DNA of 47,060 nucleotides from Nitrospira sp. (lineage in GTDB: Bacteria; Nitrospirota; Nitrospiria; Nitrospirales; Nitrospiraceae): contig JABMDK010000002.1 in NCBI GenBank assembly GCA_015903995.1, positions 168,607 to 215,666 on the forward strand, written 5' to 3'. Position 1 is the stretch's first letter, and each line of letters starts with the position of its first letter. Of the stretch, positions 16,179-24,246 are shown piece after piece. Under the pieces are notes generated by a model. It searched no databases and had not been told where the DNA came from. It saw nothing but the letters and a program-made list of their open reading frames with translations. Both the position numbers and the translations under genes were made by a program.

Positions 16179-17396
16179 TCATGAGCTGATTGCCTGGGCC
16201 ATGGTGAAGATCGGCAGATACATGGCCACCACGATGAATCCGATAAGGACCCCGAGGAAAACCATCATCATGGGTTCCAACAATGCGGTCAGCGAGGCGA
16301 CAGCCTGATCAACCTCATCTTCGTAAAAATCTGCGATTTTCCCTAACATGGCATCGAGCGCACCCGTTGATTCGCCGACCGCGATCATGTGTGTCACCAT
16401 CTTGGGAAATACCTGACTTTTTGCGAGAGGCTCGGAAATCGTCTTGCCTCCGCTGATACTCACCCGTGCGTTGGCCAGAGCTTCTTCAATGATTTTGTTA
16501 CCCGAAGTCTTCGCGCAAATCGTCAAGGCGTCCAATAACGGCACGCCGCTGGTTATGAGTGTCCCTAATGTTCTCGTGAACTTCGCTACAGACGCTTTTC
16601 GCACCAAATCTCCAAAAACAGGCAGCTTTAGGAGCAGCTTGTCGATCTGGTACCTGCCCTTGACCGTTGCATAGTATTTCTTGAACCCCACGACGGCAAG
16701 AATCACCCCACCAAGGATGATGTACCAACTCGACTGAGCGAAATTACTCATATTAATCACAAGTTGCGTCGGCCCGGGGAGCGCTACTTTTCCGCCGGAC
16801 ATATCTTTGAACATCTTCTCAAACACCGGGATCACGAAGATCATCAATACGGCAATCACGATAAAGGCGATTCCCAAAATCGACGCCGGGTAGACCATGG
16901 CGCTTTTGATTTGCCCCTTCAATTTCATCGCTTTTTCAATGTACTTGGATAATCGGCCAAGAATGGTATCGAGCAACCCTCCCACTTCTCCGGCATGCAC
17001 CATGTTGACATACAGATCGTCAAACACTTTGGGGTGTTTGCGGAGGGCGTCTGAAAACGTCGAGCCGCCCTCGACTTGGACTTTGATCGCACCTACCGAT
17101 TTCCGCAGAGCCGCATTCTCCGATTGCGTCGAGAGGATTTCCAGGCACTGAATCAGAGGTAAGCCGGCATTAATCATGGTCCCGAATTGCCTGGTAAAAA
17201 TGACCAAGTCCTTTTCGCTCACTCCGCTACCGAGCTTAAAGCTGAATCCCTCTGTGGCCGCCTTCTCTTCGAGACTCGTCACCACCACGCTTTGTTTGCG
17301 TAGTTGCTCCACCGCTTCATCGCGCGATTTCGCGACGAGTTCACCTTTTTTCACCGCTCCGGACTTACTCCGCCCGACATATGCAAACGTGGCCAT
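16179..17396 (-). CDS. pilC: Type IV pilus inner-membrane platform protein PilC
   Basis: A 405-residue GspF/PilC-family protein that forms the inner-membrane platform for pilus assembly and retraction motors. The N-terminal FAYVGRSKSGAVKKGEL is typical. Two repeated T2SF domains follow (FTRQFGTMINAGLPLIQCLEI and FTRTLGTLITSGVPLLDALTI), each ending in hydrophobic segments, with three membrane helices in total (SILGIAFIVIAVLMIF, IILGGVILAVVGF, MMMVFLGVLIGFIVVAMYL). A type II secretion GspF is the alternative, but PilS and PilR next door favour pili. Other pil genes (pilB, pilT, pilA) are not in the window. Confidence 0.9.
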   Translation of the reverse strand: MATFAYVGRSKSGAVKKGELVAKSRDEAVEQLRKQSVVVTSLEEKAATEGFSFKLGSGVSEKDLVIFTRQFGTMINAGLPLIQCLEILSTQSENAALRKSVGAIKVQVEGGSTFSDALRKHPKVFDDLYVNMVHAGEVGGLLDTILGRLSKYIEKAMKLKGQIKSAMVYPASILGIAFIVIAVLMIFVIPVFEKMFKDMSGGKVALPGPTQLVINMSNFAQSSWYIILGGVILAVVGFKKYYATVKGRYQIDKLLLKLPVFGDLVRKASVAKFTRTLGTLITSGVPLLDALTICAKTSGNKIIEEALANARVSISGGKTISEPLAKSQVFPKMVTHMIAVGESTGALDAMLGKIADFYEDEVDQAVASLTALLEPMMMVFLGVLIGFIVVAMYLPIFTMAQAISS

Positions 17397-17457
17397 AGAT
17401 TCTCGTCCTGTTGTGGCTCTCTGAGCCGGGTGTACGGAAAGCTAGGACTACGAAGCG

Positions 17458-17486
17458 AGTCTACTGGGGGGTCGGAAACCTGTCAA
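17458..17486 (-). promoter_or_regulatory. Sigma-70 promoter for pilC
   Basis: On the minus strand TTGACA (17481-17486) and TAGACT (17458-17463) are separated by 17 bases. The predicted start would give a leader of about 55 bases before the pilC ATG. Confidence 0.6.
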
Positions 17487-17542
17487 AAACAATTGAATTA
17501 TTTACCGGGCTGCCGAAGAGGTCGTATTTGTAGCCGAAGTCA

Positions 17543-18085
17543 TTAGGCAAGCGGAGGCGCCATGTTCGTGTCTCGATACCCTCGATACAGGTAATGAAAA
17601 CCTGAGGCCAGGGTGAACCCGACCATCAGCACAACGAGTGGAGTCAGTATGGAGCGGTCGAGCCCTCGCCATGTCAAAAGGACAATCAAAAGAACGTAGC
17701 TCAACTGAAAGAGGGTCGCTCCTTTTCCCAGGAATGTTGGAGTCACATTAATCGGGGTACTGGTAACGTGAGCCACCACGGTTCCCATGAGGAGAATAAT
17801 ATCTCGGCTCACGACCAGGATGACCAGCCAGGACGGTACCAGATGCAGCATCGCTAACGAGATAAAGCTCGACGTCAACAGCAGCTTGTCTGCAAGAGGA
17901 TCAAGTAGCGTCCCCAATCGTGTCCGTTGATTCAGTTTGCGGGCGAGATAGCCATCAATGGCATCTGTCAGTCCTGCGACGAGTAGCGTCAAGAGTGCGA
18001 ACCCATATGAGCCATAGGTCATGAACCCTATGTAGACAGGGACCAAAAGGATCCGAAGAATCGTGAGGCTATTGGGGATATTCAT
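17543..18085 (-). CDS. pgsA: CDP-diacylglycerol-glycerol-3-phosphate 3-phosphatidyltransferase
   Basis: A 180-residue integral membrane CDP-alcohol phosphotransferase that makes phosphatidylglycerophosphate, the precursor of phosphatidylglycerol and cardiolipin. The signature D-G-x2-A-R-x8-G-x3-D-x3-D is present as DGYLARKLNQRTRLGTLLD followed by PLAD, giving the catalytic metal-binding Asp residues. The N-terminal NIPNSLTILRILLVPV and several membrane helices match PgsA, and the length is usual. It has a strong promoter just upstream and is the first gene of the long minus-strand run that continues with pilC after 146 bases. Confidence 0.93.
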   Translation of the reverse strand: MNIPNSLTILRILLVPVYIGFMTYGSYGFALLTLLVAGLTDAIDGYLARKLNQRTRLGTLLDPLADKLLLTSSFISLAMLHLVPSWLVILVVSRDIILLMGTVVAHVTSTPINVTPTFLGKGATLFQLSYVLLIVLLTWRGLDRSILTPLVVLMVGFTLASGFHYLYRGYRDTNMAPPLA

Positions 18086-18126
18086 GAGACAAAGCTGGAT
18101 GGGCCTCTGACTGGATGAGGAGAGGC

Positions 18127-18155
18127 ATCATAGTAATCGACGCAGCGCTTGTCAA
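18127..18155 (-). promoter_or_regulatory. Strong sigma-70 promoter for pgsA
   Basis: On the minus strand a perfect TTGACA (18150-18155) and TATGAT (18127-18132) are separated by 17 bases, about 40 bases upstream of the pgsA ATG. Confidence 0.65.
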
Positions 18156-18159
18156 CGAG

Positions 18160-18189
18160 TTGCAGGCTGTATGGGCGACCTTCTATAAT
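18160..18189 (+). promoter_or_regulatory. Sigma-70 promoter for the 105-residue gene
   Basis: TTGCAG (18160-18165) and a perfect TATAAT (18184-18189) are separated by 18 bases. The -35 box lies only 4 bases from the -35 box of the divergent pgsA promoter, so the two promoters would be occupied on neighbouring DNA. Confidence 0.6.
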
Positions 18190-18239
18190 CGAGTAGTTGA
18201 AGTTTGTCGTCAACCGTTATTCCTAGGGGATGAGAAAGC

Positions 18240-18557
18240 ATGAGCACGTTGCCACTGATGTTTAAGAAAGAAGGATTGGTTGAGAAACATCAGCTTGAAG
18301 GAGTCGATCCAAGCGATCGCTATTTCAACCGAACCATCCTGGTCAATCGGGTCCCATCGGGATACTCGGCGAAGATTATGTATGAAGCCTTCGTTGTTGA
18401 GAGTCGCTCACACGCGACCATTGCCGCAACGGTGAAAGAGTTGGTCGGGAAACTCCAAGAATTTGGGTTCACCCGCCTCAGATCGCGGGCTAACTTCAAG
18501 GGGACCCGCTATCTGGCTGAAAAAGAAACGTGGCTTGACTACCCAGACCTGGCTTAA
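18240..18557 (+). CDS. Conserved-looking small protein of unknown function
   Basis: I do not recognise this 105-residue protein. It has no signal peptide or membrane segment and no Cys. The middle (NRTILVNRVPSGYSAKIMYEAFVVES) looks like two strands and the next part (TIAATVKELVGKLQEFGFTRLRSR) like an amphipathic helix and strand, so a small alpha/beta domain is likely. It is the only plus-strand gene between 8.1 and 40.8 kb, and has its own good promoter back to back with that of pgsA. It converges on the serine hydrolase gene, with 1 base between the stops. Confidence 0.7.
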   Translation: MSTLPLMFKKEGLVEKHQLEGVDPSDRYFNRTILVNRVPSGYSAKIMYEAFVVESRSHATIAATVKELVGKLQEFGFTRLRSRANFKGTRYLAEKETWLDYPDLA

Positions 18558-18558
18558 A

Positions 18559-19689
18559 TCAACCGATGAATTCCTGATACACCAAATCATGAATCGCAGG
18601 ACGGAACTCCCGGATCCCTTCATTCCTACTTGAAGGATGTACGCGATTTGAGAGCAGAACGATCTCCAGCTCTCGCACAGGATCAATCCAGAGGGAAGTT
18701 CCCGTGTAACCGAGATGGCCAAATGATTGCGCTGCAAAATGACGCCCTGCAGATGAAGGAACTGACGGTGTATCCCACCCGAGCGCCCAACTGGAAGATC
18801 CTTCAGGTTTCTGTCTTCGCGTAAACTCCTGAACCATAGCCTGGTCGAGGAGCGCCATGCGGCCATGATAGGCTCCCAACCACTCGCCCGAGATGGCCAA
18901 CACCGCGTCGGCAGTCCCAAACAACCCAGCGTGACCGGCCTCGCCACCCAATGCAGCTGCATTCTGATCGTGTACTTCTCCGCATAAGAGGTGTCCTCGC
19001 CATGGATCAACCTCCGTCGGCGCCACACCACCAAGACCGTCATCTAGGCTGTTAGAAATCGCCTCACGCTGTTCGAGCGGGATGAATCCGATTCTCGGCC
19101 CTCCTAGCGGACGGACAACGTGATCAAGGAAATAGTCGCTCATCGATTGCCGGCTGATTCGTTCGATAATAAGGCCGAGCACCATGAACCCGAGATCGCT
19201 GTACAGGCTGCGTGTTCCCCGTTCATACACCGGCGCCTCGGACCGAATGAGGTTGAGCATCGTGCGTTTAGCCTGTGCTCGCTCGGCAGCCGACGAAGGA
19301 ATGATTCCGTCAGGACTGAGCCGTTCATAGAATCCACGCCAGGCAGGCAATCCGGACGAATGTGTCAGGAGATGACGAATCGTTGCAGAACCGATGAAAG
19401 CATCGGCACATTCCGCAAGATGGTCGGCCACGCGATCCTCAAGCCGGCACCTACCTTTCTGTGTCAATAAACCAAGAGCCGTGACAGTCGCCAACGGCTT
19501 CGTCAACGACGCGAGATCATAAACCGTGGAGGTACCGACAGGGGCTCCCGGAGGGATCGTTGAAAGATGACCGGCATGAAAACGAGAAACCGATCCGTCT
19601 CCGCACCGCACCGCCAAGACGGCCCCTGGGAAGACCCCATCGGTAACGGCTCGATCGAGTGCTGTTTGGATAACCCTAGGATCGGGCAT
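18559..19689 (-). CDS. Class C beta-lactamase-like serine hydrolase
   Basis: A 376-residue member of the serine beta-lactamase/esterase/DD-peptidase fold. The catalytic Ser61 and Lys64 are in SLTK, the second motif is YSD (Tyr163, with Asp in place of the usual Asn), and HLGYTG (His-x-Gly form of the KTG motif) lies in the last third. There is no signal peptide, so it may act in the cytoplasm or start further upstream. Such proteins range from peptidoglycan-recycling peptidases to esterases, and sequence alone does not decide. It lies 78 bases after divIVA at the end of the cell wall cluster, which makes a murein-related role plausible but unproven. Confidence 0.8.
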   Translation of the reverse strand: MPDPRVIQTALDRAVTDGVFPGAVLAVRCGDGSVSRFHAGHLSTIPPGAPVGTSTVYDLASLTKPLATVTALGLLTQKGRCRLEDRVADHLAECADAFIGSATIRHLLTHSSGLPAWRGFYERLSPDGIIPSSAAERAQAKRTMLNLIRSEAPVYERGTRSLYSDLGFMVLGLIIERISRQSMSDYFLDHVVRPLGGPRIGFIPLEQREAISNSLDDGLGGVAPTEVDPWRGHLLCGEVHDQNAAALGGEAGHAGLFGTADAVLAISGEWLGAYHGRMALLDQAMVQEFTRRQKPEGSSSWALGWDTPSVPSSAGRHFAAQSFGHLGYTGTSLWIDPVRELEIVLLSNRVHPSSRNEGIREFRPAIHDLVYQEFIG

Positions 19690-19767
19690 CGGGATGAGGA
19701 TGACCGGAAACGCTCAAGAGTAATGATCGAGTATCACTCGCAGCAGTTGCACTTTCAACCGAAATGG

Positions 19768-20280
19768 TCAACGGGTGGGGCTTGATTCCCCTTCCAACTT
19801 TTCTTCCTGCATGACGCCATGATCCTGGTACGCTTCACTGGTTTCCACGTCCAACATCCGCTCGAAGGTATGAAGCGTCGCCCGCATCCGCTCAACCATG
19901 AGCAGCCGCTGTTTCTGCAGGACGGACAGGTCTCGCTGTGTGTTTCCCAGCTCGACTCGCGCTTGTCGGAACATTTCGCTGGCTTTCAGCTCCGCTTCTT
20001 TGACGATCAACTCGGCATCGCGCTGCGCGCTTCGTTTGACATCCTCAGCCAAGGACTGCGCCGAGATCAAGGTGGTAGACAACGTCGCCTCGGTCCGTTT
20101 CAGATCCGAGACCTGCTGTTCAAGCGTCATAATTCGATCACGCAACGTGGCATTGTCACGGTTCAGGTATTCGACGGTTTGCGCAAGCTCTTCTAAAAAC
20201 CGGTTGACCTCTTCACGGTCATAGCCACGAAGTTTGACTTGAAAGACCATCTGTTGAATGTCGAGCGGCGTGATCTTCAT
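19768..20280 (-). CDS. divIVA: DivIVA-domain cell division/polarity protein
   Basis: A 170-residue protein with the N-terminal DivIVA membrane-binding motif (ITPLDIQQMVFQVKLRGYDREEVNRFLEE; the conserved PxDI, F and GYD are present) followed by a long coiled coil to about residue 145 and a short acidic tail. DivIVA proteins bind curved membrane at poles and septa and recruit partners. The ATG at 20278-20280 is preferred because GGGGGATG lies upstream and the motif follows directly; an upstream start would add MIQRMGDA. It is the distal gene of the proC-yggT-divIVA group attached to the dcw cluster. Confidence 0.9.
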   Translation of the reverse strand: MKITPLDIQQMVFQVKLRGYDREEVNRFLEELAQTVEYLNRDNATLRDRIMTLEQQVSDLKRTEATLSTTLISAQSLAEDVKRSAQRDAELIVKEAELKASEMFRQARVELGNTQRDLSVLQKQRLLMVERMRATLHTFERMLDVETSEAYQDHGVMQEEKLEGESSPTR

Positions 20281-20300
20281 GGCATCCCCCATTCGTTGAA

Positions 20301-20597
20301 TCAATTCATCCGTACCGCAAGGTCCTTAATCGACTGGACGACCGCAATCTGCAAAAACCAAATAGTCACGATGACGATCAATGGCGACCAGTCCATACCC
20401 ATACGCCAACCCAACCGGCGTCGGATCGGATCCAAGACCGGTTCCGTCACACGGGTAAGAAATTGAACGATGGGATTCCAGGGATCCGGATTCACCCAAG
20501 AAATCAACGCTCGAGCAATGACGATCCAGCTATAGAACGTCAGCGCATAGTCCAGTACCGTGGCCACCCCTAACAACGTATTTCCTACGACAAACAT
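20301..20597 (-). CDS. yggT: YggT family membrane protein
   Basis: A 98-residue protein with two hydrophobic segments flanking the conserved YggT core: LDYALTFYSWIVIARALISWVNPDPWNP, then LTRVTEPVLDPIRRRL, and a final helix (PLIVIVTIWFLQIAV). The family is widespread, often next to proC and divIVA or sepF, and is linked to membrane or division functions (CCB3-like in plastids), but its activity is not defined. Its ATG shares one base with the proC stop (TGATG), indicating coupled translation. Confidence 0.88.
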   Translation of the reverse strand: MFVVGNTLLGVATVLDYALTFYSWIVIARALISWVNPDPWNPIVQFLTRVTEPVLDPIRRRLGWRMGMDWSPLIVIVTIWFLQIAVVQSIKDLAVRMN

Positions 20598-21415
20598 CAG
20601 CCTCCGAGCTCCTGAGAACGTTTCGTGGCAGCCTCAACGGCGTTGATCAGCACACCCCGAAGACCACCCTGTTCCAGCCTATGCAAACCGGCAATCGTCG
20701 TTCCGCCAGGGGACGCCACCTGGTCTTTAAGCCGCGCCGGATGCTGCCCCGTTTCTAAAACCATCCATGCCGCGCCCAAAACGGTCTGAGCGGCAAGAAG
20801 ACTGGCCGTCTCCCGCGGCAAACCCATCTTGACACCACCATCGGCCATCGCTTCGATCATAAGAAAGACGTACGCCGGCCCGCTTCCGCTCAACCCGGTC
20901 ACGGCATCCATATACCGCTCATCGAGAGGCACAACCCTCCCGACCGATTCAAAGATGTGTCGTGCACATGCCACCTCACGTTCCTCAACCCCTGGACCGA
21001 CCGCCAAGACCGTCATCCCTTCACCAACCATCGCCGGCGTATTCGGCATCGCGCGAATGACGCGAGCCTGAGGTCCACAAGCCTCAATAATTCGTATGAG
21101 TGGCACCCCTGCAACCACCGAGATCAGAAGCCGTTTCGCTAATACCTCCCCGATCTCTTTGAGGACAGCAGCCGTGATCTGAGGTTTCACCGCCAGGACA
21201 ACGACGTCTCCCGAGACAACCGCCTCGTGATTCGCGGTACTCACCTGAACGCCGTGCTGCTTTTTAAGATAATCCAGGCGAGCCATATCTGGATCGGCGA
21301 CATAGATCTGTTCGGCCTTGTATCCTCCTGAGGAAAGCACCCCGCTGATCAACGCCTCTGCCATCCGGCCACCGCCCACAAACGAGAGTTTGTGCGTGAT
21401 TGCTGGACTAGACAT
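20597..21415 (-). CDS. proC: Pyrroline-5-carboxylate reductase
   Basis: A 272-residue NADPH-dependent enzyme that makes proline from pyrroline-5-carboxylate. It shows the Rossmann start LSFVGGGRMAEALISGVL, the NADP-binding second strand, the AVKP motif (VVVLAVKPQ), RAMPNTPAMVGEG and the catalytic C-terminal region with TGLSGSGPAYVF and DQVASPGGTT. The length is standard. The ATG at 21413-21415, with GGAG upstream, starts the conserved domain; the frame runs 32 codons further into yggS. It overlaps the yggS stop by 8 bases. Confidence 0.96.
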   Translation of the reverse strand: MSSPAITHKLSFVGGGRMAEALISGVLSSGGYKAEQIYVADPDMARLDYLKKQHGVQVSTANHEAVVSGDVVVLAVKPQITAAVLKEIGEVLAKRLLISVVAGVPLIRIIEACGPQARVIRAMPNTPAMVGEGMTVLAVGPGVEEREVACARHIFESVGRVVPLDERYMDAVTGLSGSGPAYVFLMIEAMADGGVKMGLPRETASLLAAQTVLGAAWMVLETGQHPARLKDQVASPGGTTIAGLHRLEQGGLRGVLINAVEAATKRSQELGG

Positions 21416-22118
21416 GACGCACTCCGAAGATGGCAGTACCAACACGAACCAGGGTCGCCCCTTCCTCAATAGCGACGGCATAATCGTTAGACATTCCCAT
21501 TGACAGTTCATCCATCCTTACGGTCGGTACCTCTAACGCCGCGATCTGTCCAGCGAGATCATGGAGTTTGCGAAAATAGGGCCTGGCCGAATCTGAATCA
21601 GCCGTCAGCGGAGGAATCGTCATGAGGCCTTTGATGCAGGTATGAGAGAGTTGCGCCATCATGGGTACCGCTCGCACAACATCATCGGGATGAAACCCCG
21701 CCTTTGTCGGCTCCCCCCCGATATTCACTTCCAGCAAGACATCCTGCCGACAACCGGCTTCTCCGGCACGGCGATCGATTTCTTGCGCGAGCTCAAGCGT
21801 ATCCACCGAATGGATGAGGTCGAATCGACCGATCACAGAGCGTACTTTCCTCCGTTGCAACTGCCCCAAAAAGTGCCAGTGAACCGGTACCTGGCTGAAA
21901 GCGGCTATTTTAGGAAGCGCTTCCTGCACCCGATTTTCACCCAAAATGGACAGGCCGGCGCGTACACCTTCCGCAATATCTTCAACCGTCACGGTTTTCG
22001 TCGCAGCTACAAGTCGCACTGTGCCGGCAGGACGTCCGGATTGTTCTTCCGCCGACCGAATCTTCGCCAGTACAGATTGAACACGTTTCGCGATCGTTTC
22101 AGGGATGAGCGGTTCCAT
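21408..22118 (-). CDS. yggS: YggS/PROSC pyridoxal phosphate homeostasis protein
   Basis: A 236-residue single-domain PLP-binding protein with the fold of alanine racemase. PLP would attach to the Lys in LVAATKTV; further conserved motifs are GENRVQEAL, WHFLGQLQRRK, SVDTLELA and ELSMGMSNDYAVAIEEGA near the phosphate. It has no known enzymatic activity and buffers PLP levels. The ATG at 22116-22118 is chosen for its AGAGGACA ribosome binding site; an upstream ATG at 22148 has none. It lies between pgeF and proC, a common arrangement. Confidence 0.95.
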   Translation of the reverse strand: MEPLIPETIAKRVQSVLAKIRSAEEQSGRPAGTVRLVAATKTVTVEDIAEGVRAGLSILGENRVQEALPKIAAFSQVPVHWHFLGQLQRRKVRSVIGRFDLIHSVDTLELAQEIDRRAGEAGCRQDVLLEVNIGGEPTKAGFHPDDVVRAVPMMAQLSHTCIKGLMTIPPLTADSDSARPYFRKLHDLAGQIAALEVPTVRMDELSMGMSNDYAVAIEEGATLVRVGTAIFGVRHV

Positions 22119-22201
22119 TGTCCTCTCGCGCAGGTCATGGCCGCTCATTCAGCGAACCATTCTTATTCTAGCGGAAGCGCCTCGGAATTGGCAGAGTCTG
22201 A

Positions 22202-22945
22202 TTATTCCCGCCTCATCGGCAACCCGATGGCACTGACCATAGTCCCATTGACTTTTCCCTCCCGCCGATAGGAAAAAAAGAGGTCTTCGTGGCAAACCGT
22301 ACAGACGTTGATGGTCGTGATGGACTTCGGAGACGCCCCGATGGCCTGCGCCTGTTCCCTGACGAGCGCTTTCAAATCAAGATGCGCTTTCCCTTCTCCC
22401 TTCGGCCGAACCACCTTCTTCCAATCTGGAAATCCCTGGCAGAGGCGGTCGAGAACCGGCTCATCCACTTCATAACAGCACACACCGGCGGATGGCCCGA
22501 TACTGATCCGTACATGCTCCGGACGCGAGCCAAAGCGAGACTCCAACAGCGCCAGTGTTTTGGGAATAATGCCGGCGACCGCTCCTCGCCAGCCGGCATG
22601 GACTGCGGCCACAACCCGACGTTTAGGATCATGCATGAGGATCGGAACACAATCTGCCGTCCTGACCGCCACCATAATGCCTGGTTGATCGGTAACCAAG
22701 GCATCCCATCCACCCACAAATCGGTCCGTCGGGGCAAGGGCACGGTCCACCACCAACGCGTCCGTCCCATGAACTTGCTTCACGGAGAGCGTCCATGAAG
22801 ACGATGCCGCGCCTGCAATCCCCTGACTCGGAATCCCTGCCTCAAGACCAAGACTCATGGCATGCCGACGAGTCCCGAAAAAATGTCTGACCTGAGTCCC
22901 GGCATCCGCAAACGCCGGCACGGTAATGACTGATGCGCTTGTCAT
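22202..22945 (-). CDS. pgeF: PgeF/YfiH laccase-domain peptidoglycan editing factor
   Basis: A 247-residue copper/zinc-type laccase-domain protein. Conserved motifs are KQVHGTDAL, RTADCVPILM, HAGWRG, IGPSAGVCCYEV and the C-terminal FFSYRREG; the Cys and two His residues that hold the metal are present. E. coli PgeF removes misincorporated L-Ser from the UDP-MurNAc-peptide made by MurC, which fits its place after ftsZ in a cell wall cluster. Related proteins act as purine nucleosidases or phosphorylases. I chose the ATG at 22943-22945 with AGGGA at good spacing over a GTG two codons upstream. Confidence 0.92.
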   Translation of the reverse strand: MTSASVITVPAFADAGTQVRHFFGTRRHAMSLGLEAGIPSQGIAGAASSSWTLSVKQVHGTDALVVDRALAPTDRFVGGWDALVTDQPGIMVAVRTADCVPILMHDPKRRVVAAVHAGWRGAVAGIIPKTLALLESRFGSRPEHVRISIGPSAGVCCYEVDEPVLDRLCQGFPDWKKVVRPKGEGKAHLDLKALVREQAQAIGASPKSITTINVCTVCHEDLFFSYRREGKVNGTMVSAIGLPMRRE

Positions 22946-22987
22946 AATCACATTCCCTGCCGCAGCACGTGAAGAGATGGCACAGGA

Positions 22988-24184
22988 TCAGTCTGTTTGT
23001 TTGCGAAGAAAGGTCGGCACATCCCATTCATCTTCGGCCGTCAACACCGCCCGGTCCAGCGACTCTCGCACATCGTTCATTCTTCTCAAAAAGGTGGGGC
23101 GATCGAGGTCTTTGATCGGTCGATCTCCCGCGAGTGAGGCACCCATACCGGCTAACGCGGGCGGAACGGGTTTGGCCGGTCGGCCTGCCCCTCTATCGCC
23201 TCCGATTGCGACGGACGCTGAGTCCTCATCTCGTTCGAACCCGGTCGCGATCACCGTAATGATCAGTTCTTCGCCCATATCGGGATTGATGACCTGCCCG
23301 ACAATGATGTTGGCTTCGGGATCTGCCGTCTGTTGGATGATCGAGGCGGCTTCTTCAATCTCGTGCAATGACATGCTGGGGCCTCCCGTAATGTTCAGCA
23401 GGACACCGCGGGCCCCCTCGACACTTCCTTCTTCAAGGAGCGGACTGCACATGGCCTTTTGCGCCGCTTCGATTGCCCGATTCGGCCCATAGGAAACACC
23501 CATGCCCATGACCGCTCGTCCGGTGTGTGACATCACGGTACGAACATCGGCAAAATCGACGTTCACATGCCCCGTGGTCGTAATGACGTCGGCGATGCCT
23601 TGGATGGCTTGGCGCAGCACATCATCCGCAACTTTGAATGCTTCAAGAAGCGGGGTTGATTTATCGACGATCCCCAGCAGCCGCTGGTTCGGAATCACGA
23701 GCAACGTATCGACATGCCGACGCAAGTCACGGATGCCTTCCTCCGCATGCTTATGCCGCCGTTGGCCTTCATACTGAAACGGTTTCGTGACGACACCTAC
23801 CGTCAGGATACCCATTTCCCGGGCAATGCTCGCCACAATGGGAGCGGCCCCCGTACCGGTTCCTCCTCCCATCCCGGCGGTGACGAAGACCATATCGGCC
23901 CCTTCGAGACATTCTCGAATATGTTCTTTACTTTCAAGCGCAGCATCTCGACCGATCTCCGGCTTTGCCCCCGCGCCCAAGCCACGAGTTCGTTCCGGCC
24001 CGAGCTGTATCTTATAGGGCGCCAGCGACCGATCAAGCGCCTGAAGATCGGTGTTGCCTGCGATAAAATCGACGCGCGCGAGCCCGGAGGTGATCATCGT
24101 GTTGATCGCGTTGCACCCAGCACCGCCGATTCCGATCACCTTGATGCGGACCGGCGACAGCATATCTTCCTGAAATGAGAACAT
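22988..24184 (-). CDS. ftsZ: Cell division protein FtsZ
   Basis: A 398-residue tubulin-like GTPase that polymerises into the division ring. The N-terminal [16 protein letters not shown], the tubulin signature [12 protein letters not shown], and the T7 loop [11 protein letters not shown] with its catalytic Asp are intact. After a Pro/Ala/Gly-rich linker of about 50 residues comes the C-terminal binding peptide [12 protein letters not shown], which docks FtsA and other partners. It lies 62 bases after ftsA and has the best ribosome binding site of the cluster, which suits a protein needed in large amounts. Confidence 0.98.
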   Translation of the reverse strand: MFSFQEDMLSPVRIKVIGIGGAGCNAINTMITSGLARVDFIAGNTDLQALDRSLAPYKIQLGPERTRGLGAGAKPEIGRDAALESKEHIRECLEGADMVFVTAGMGGGTGTGAAPIVASIAREMGILTVGVVTKPFQYEGQRRHKHAEEGIRDLRRHVDTLLVIPNQRLLGIVDKSTPLLEAFKVADDVLRQAIQGIADVITTTGHVNVDFADVRTVMSHTGRAVMGMGVSYGPNRAIEAAQKAMCSPLLEEGSVEGARGVLLNITGGPSMSLHEIEEAASIIQQTADPEANIIVGQVINPDMGEELIITVIATGFERDEDSASVAIGGDRGAGRPAKPVPPALAGMGASLAGDRPIKDLDRPTFLRRMNDVRESLDRAVLTAEDEWDVPTFLRKQTD

Positions 24185-24189
24185 TGGGG

Positions 24190-24197
24190 CACCTCCT
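24190..24197 (-). promoter_or_regulatory. Near-perfect ribosome binding site of ftsZ
   Basis: On the minus strand AGGAGGTG lies 5 bases before the ftsZ ATG. Most other dcw genes here depend on overlapping stop-start junctions and weaker sites, so ftsZ is likely translated at a higher, independent rate. Confidence 0.75.
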
Positions 24198-24246
24198 CAC
24201 ATCGCCTCGCACGACGACCCACATGCCGTCCGCAAGGGCTTTACGG

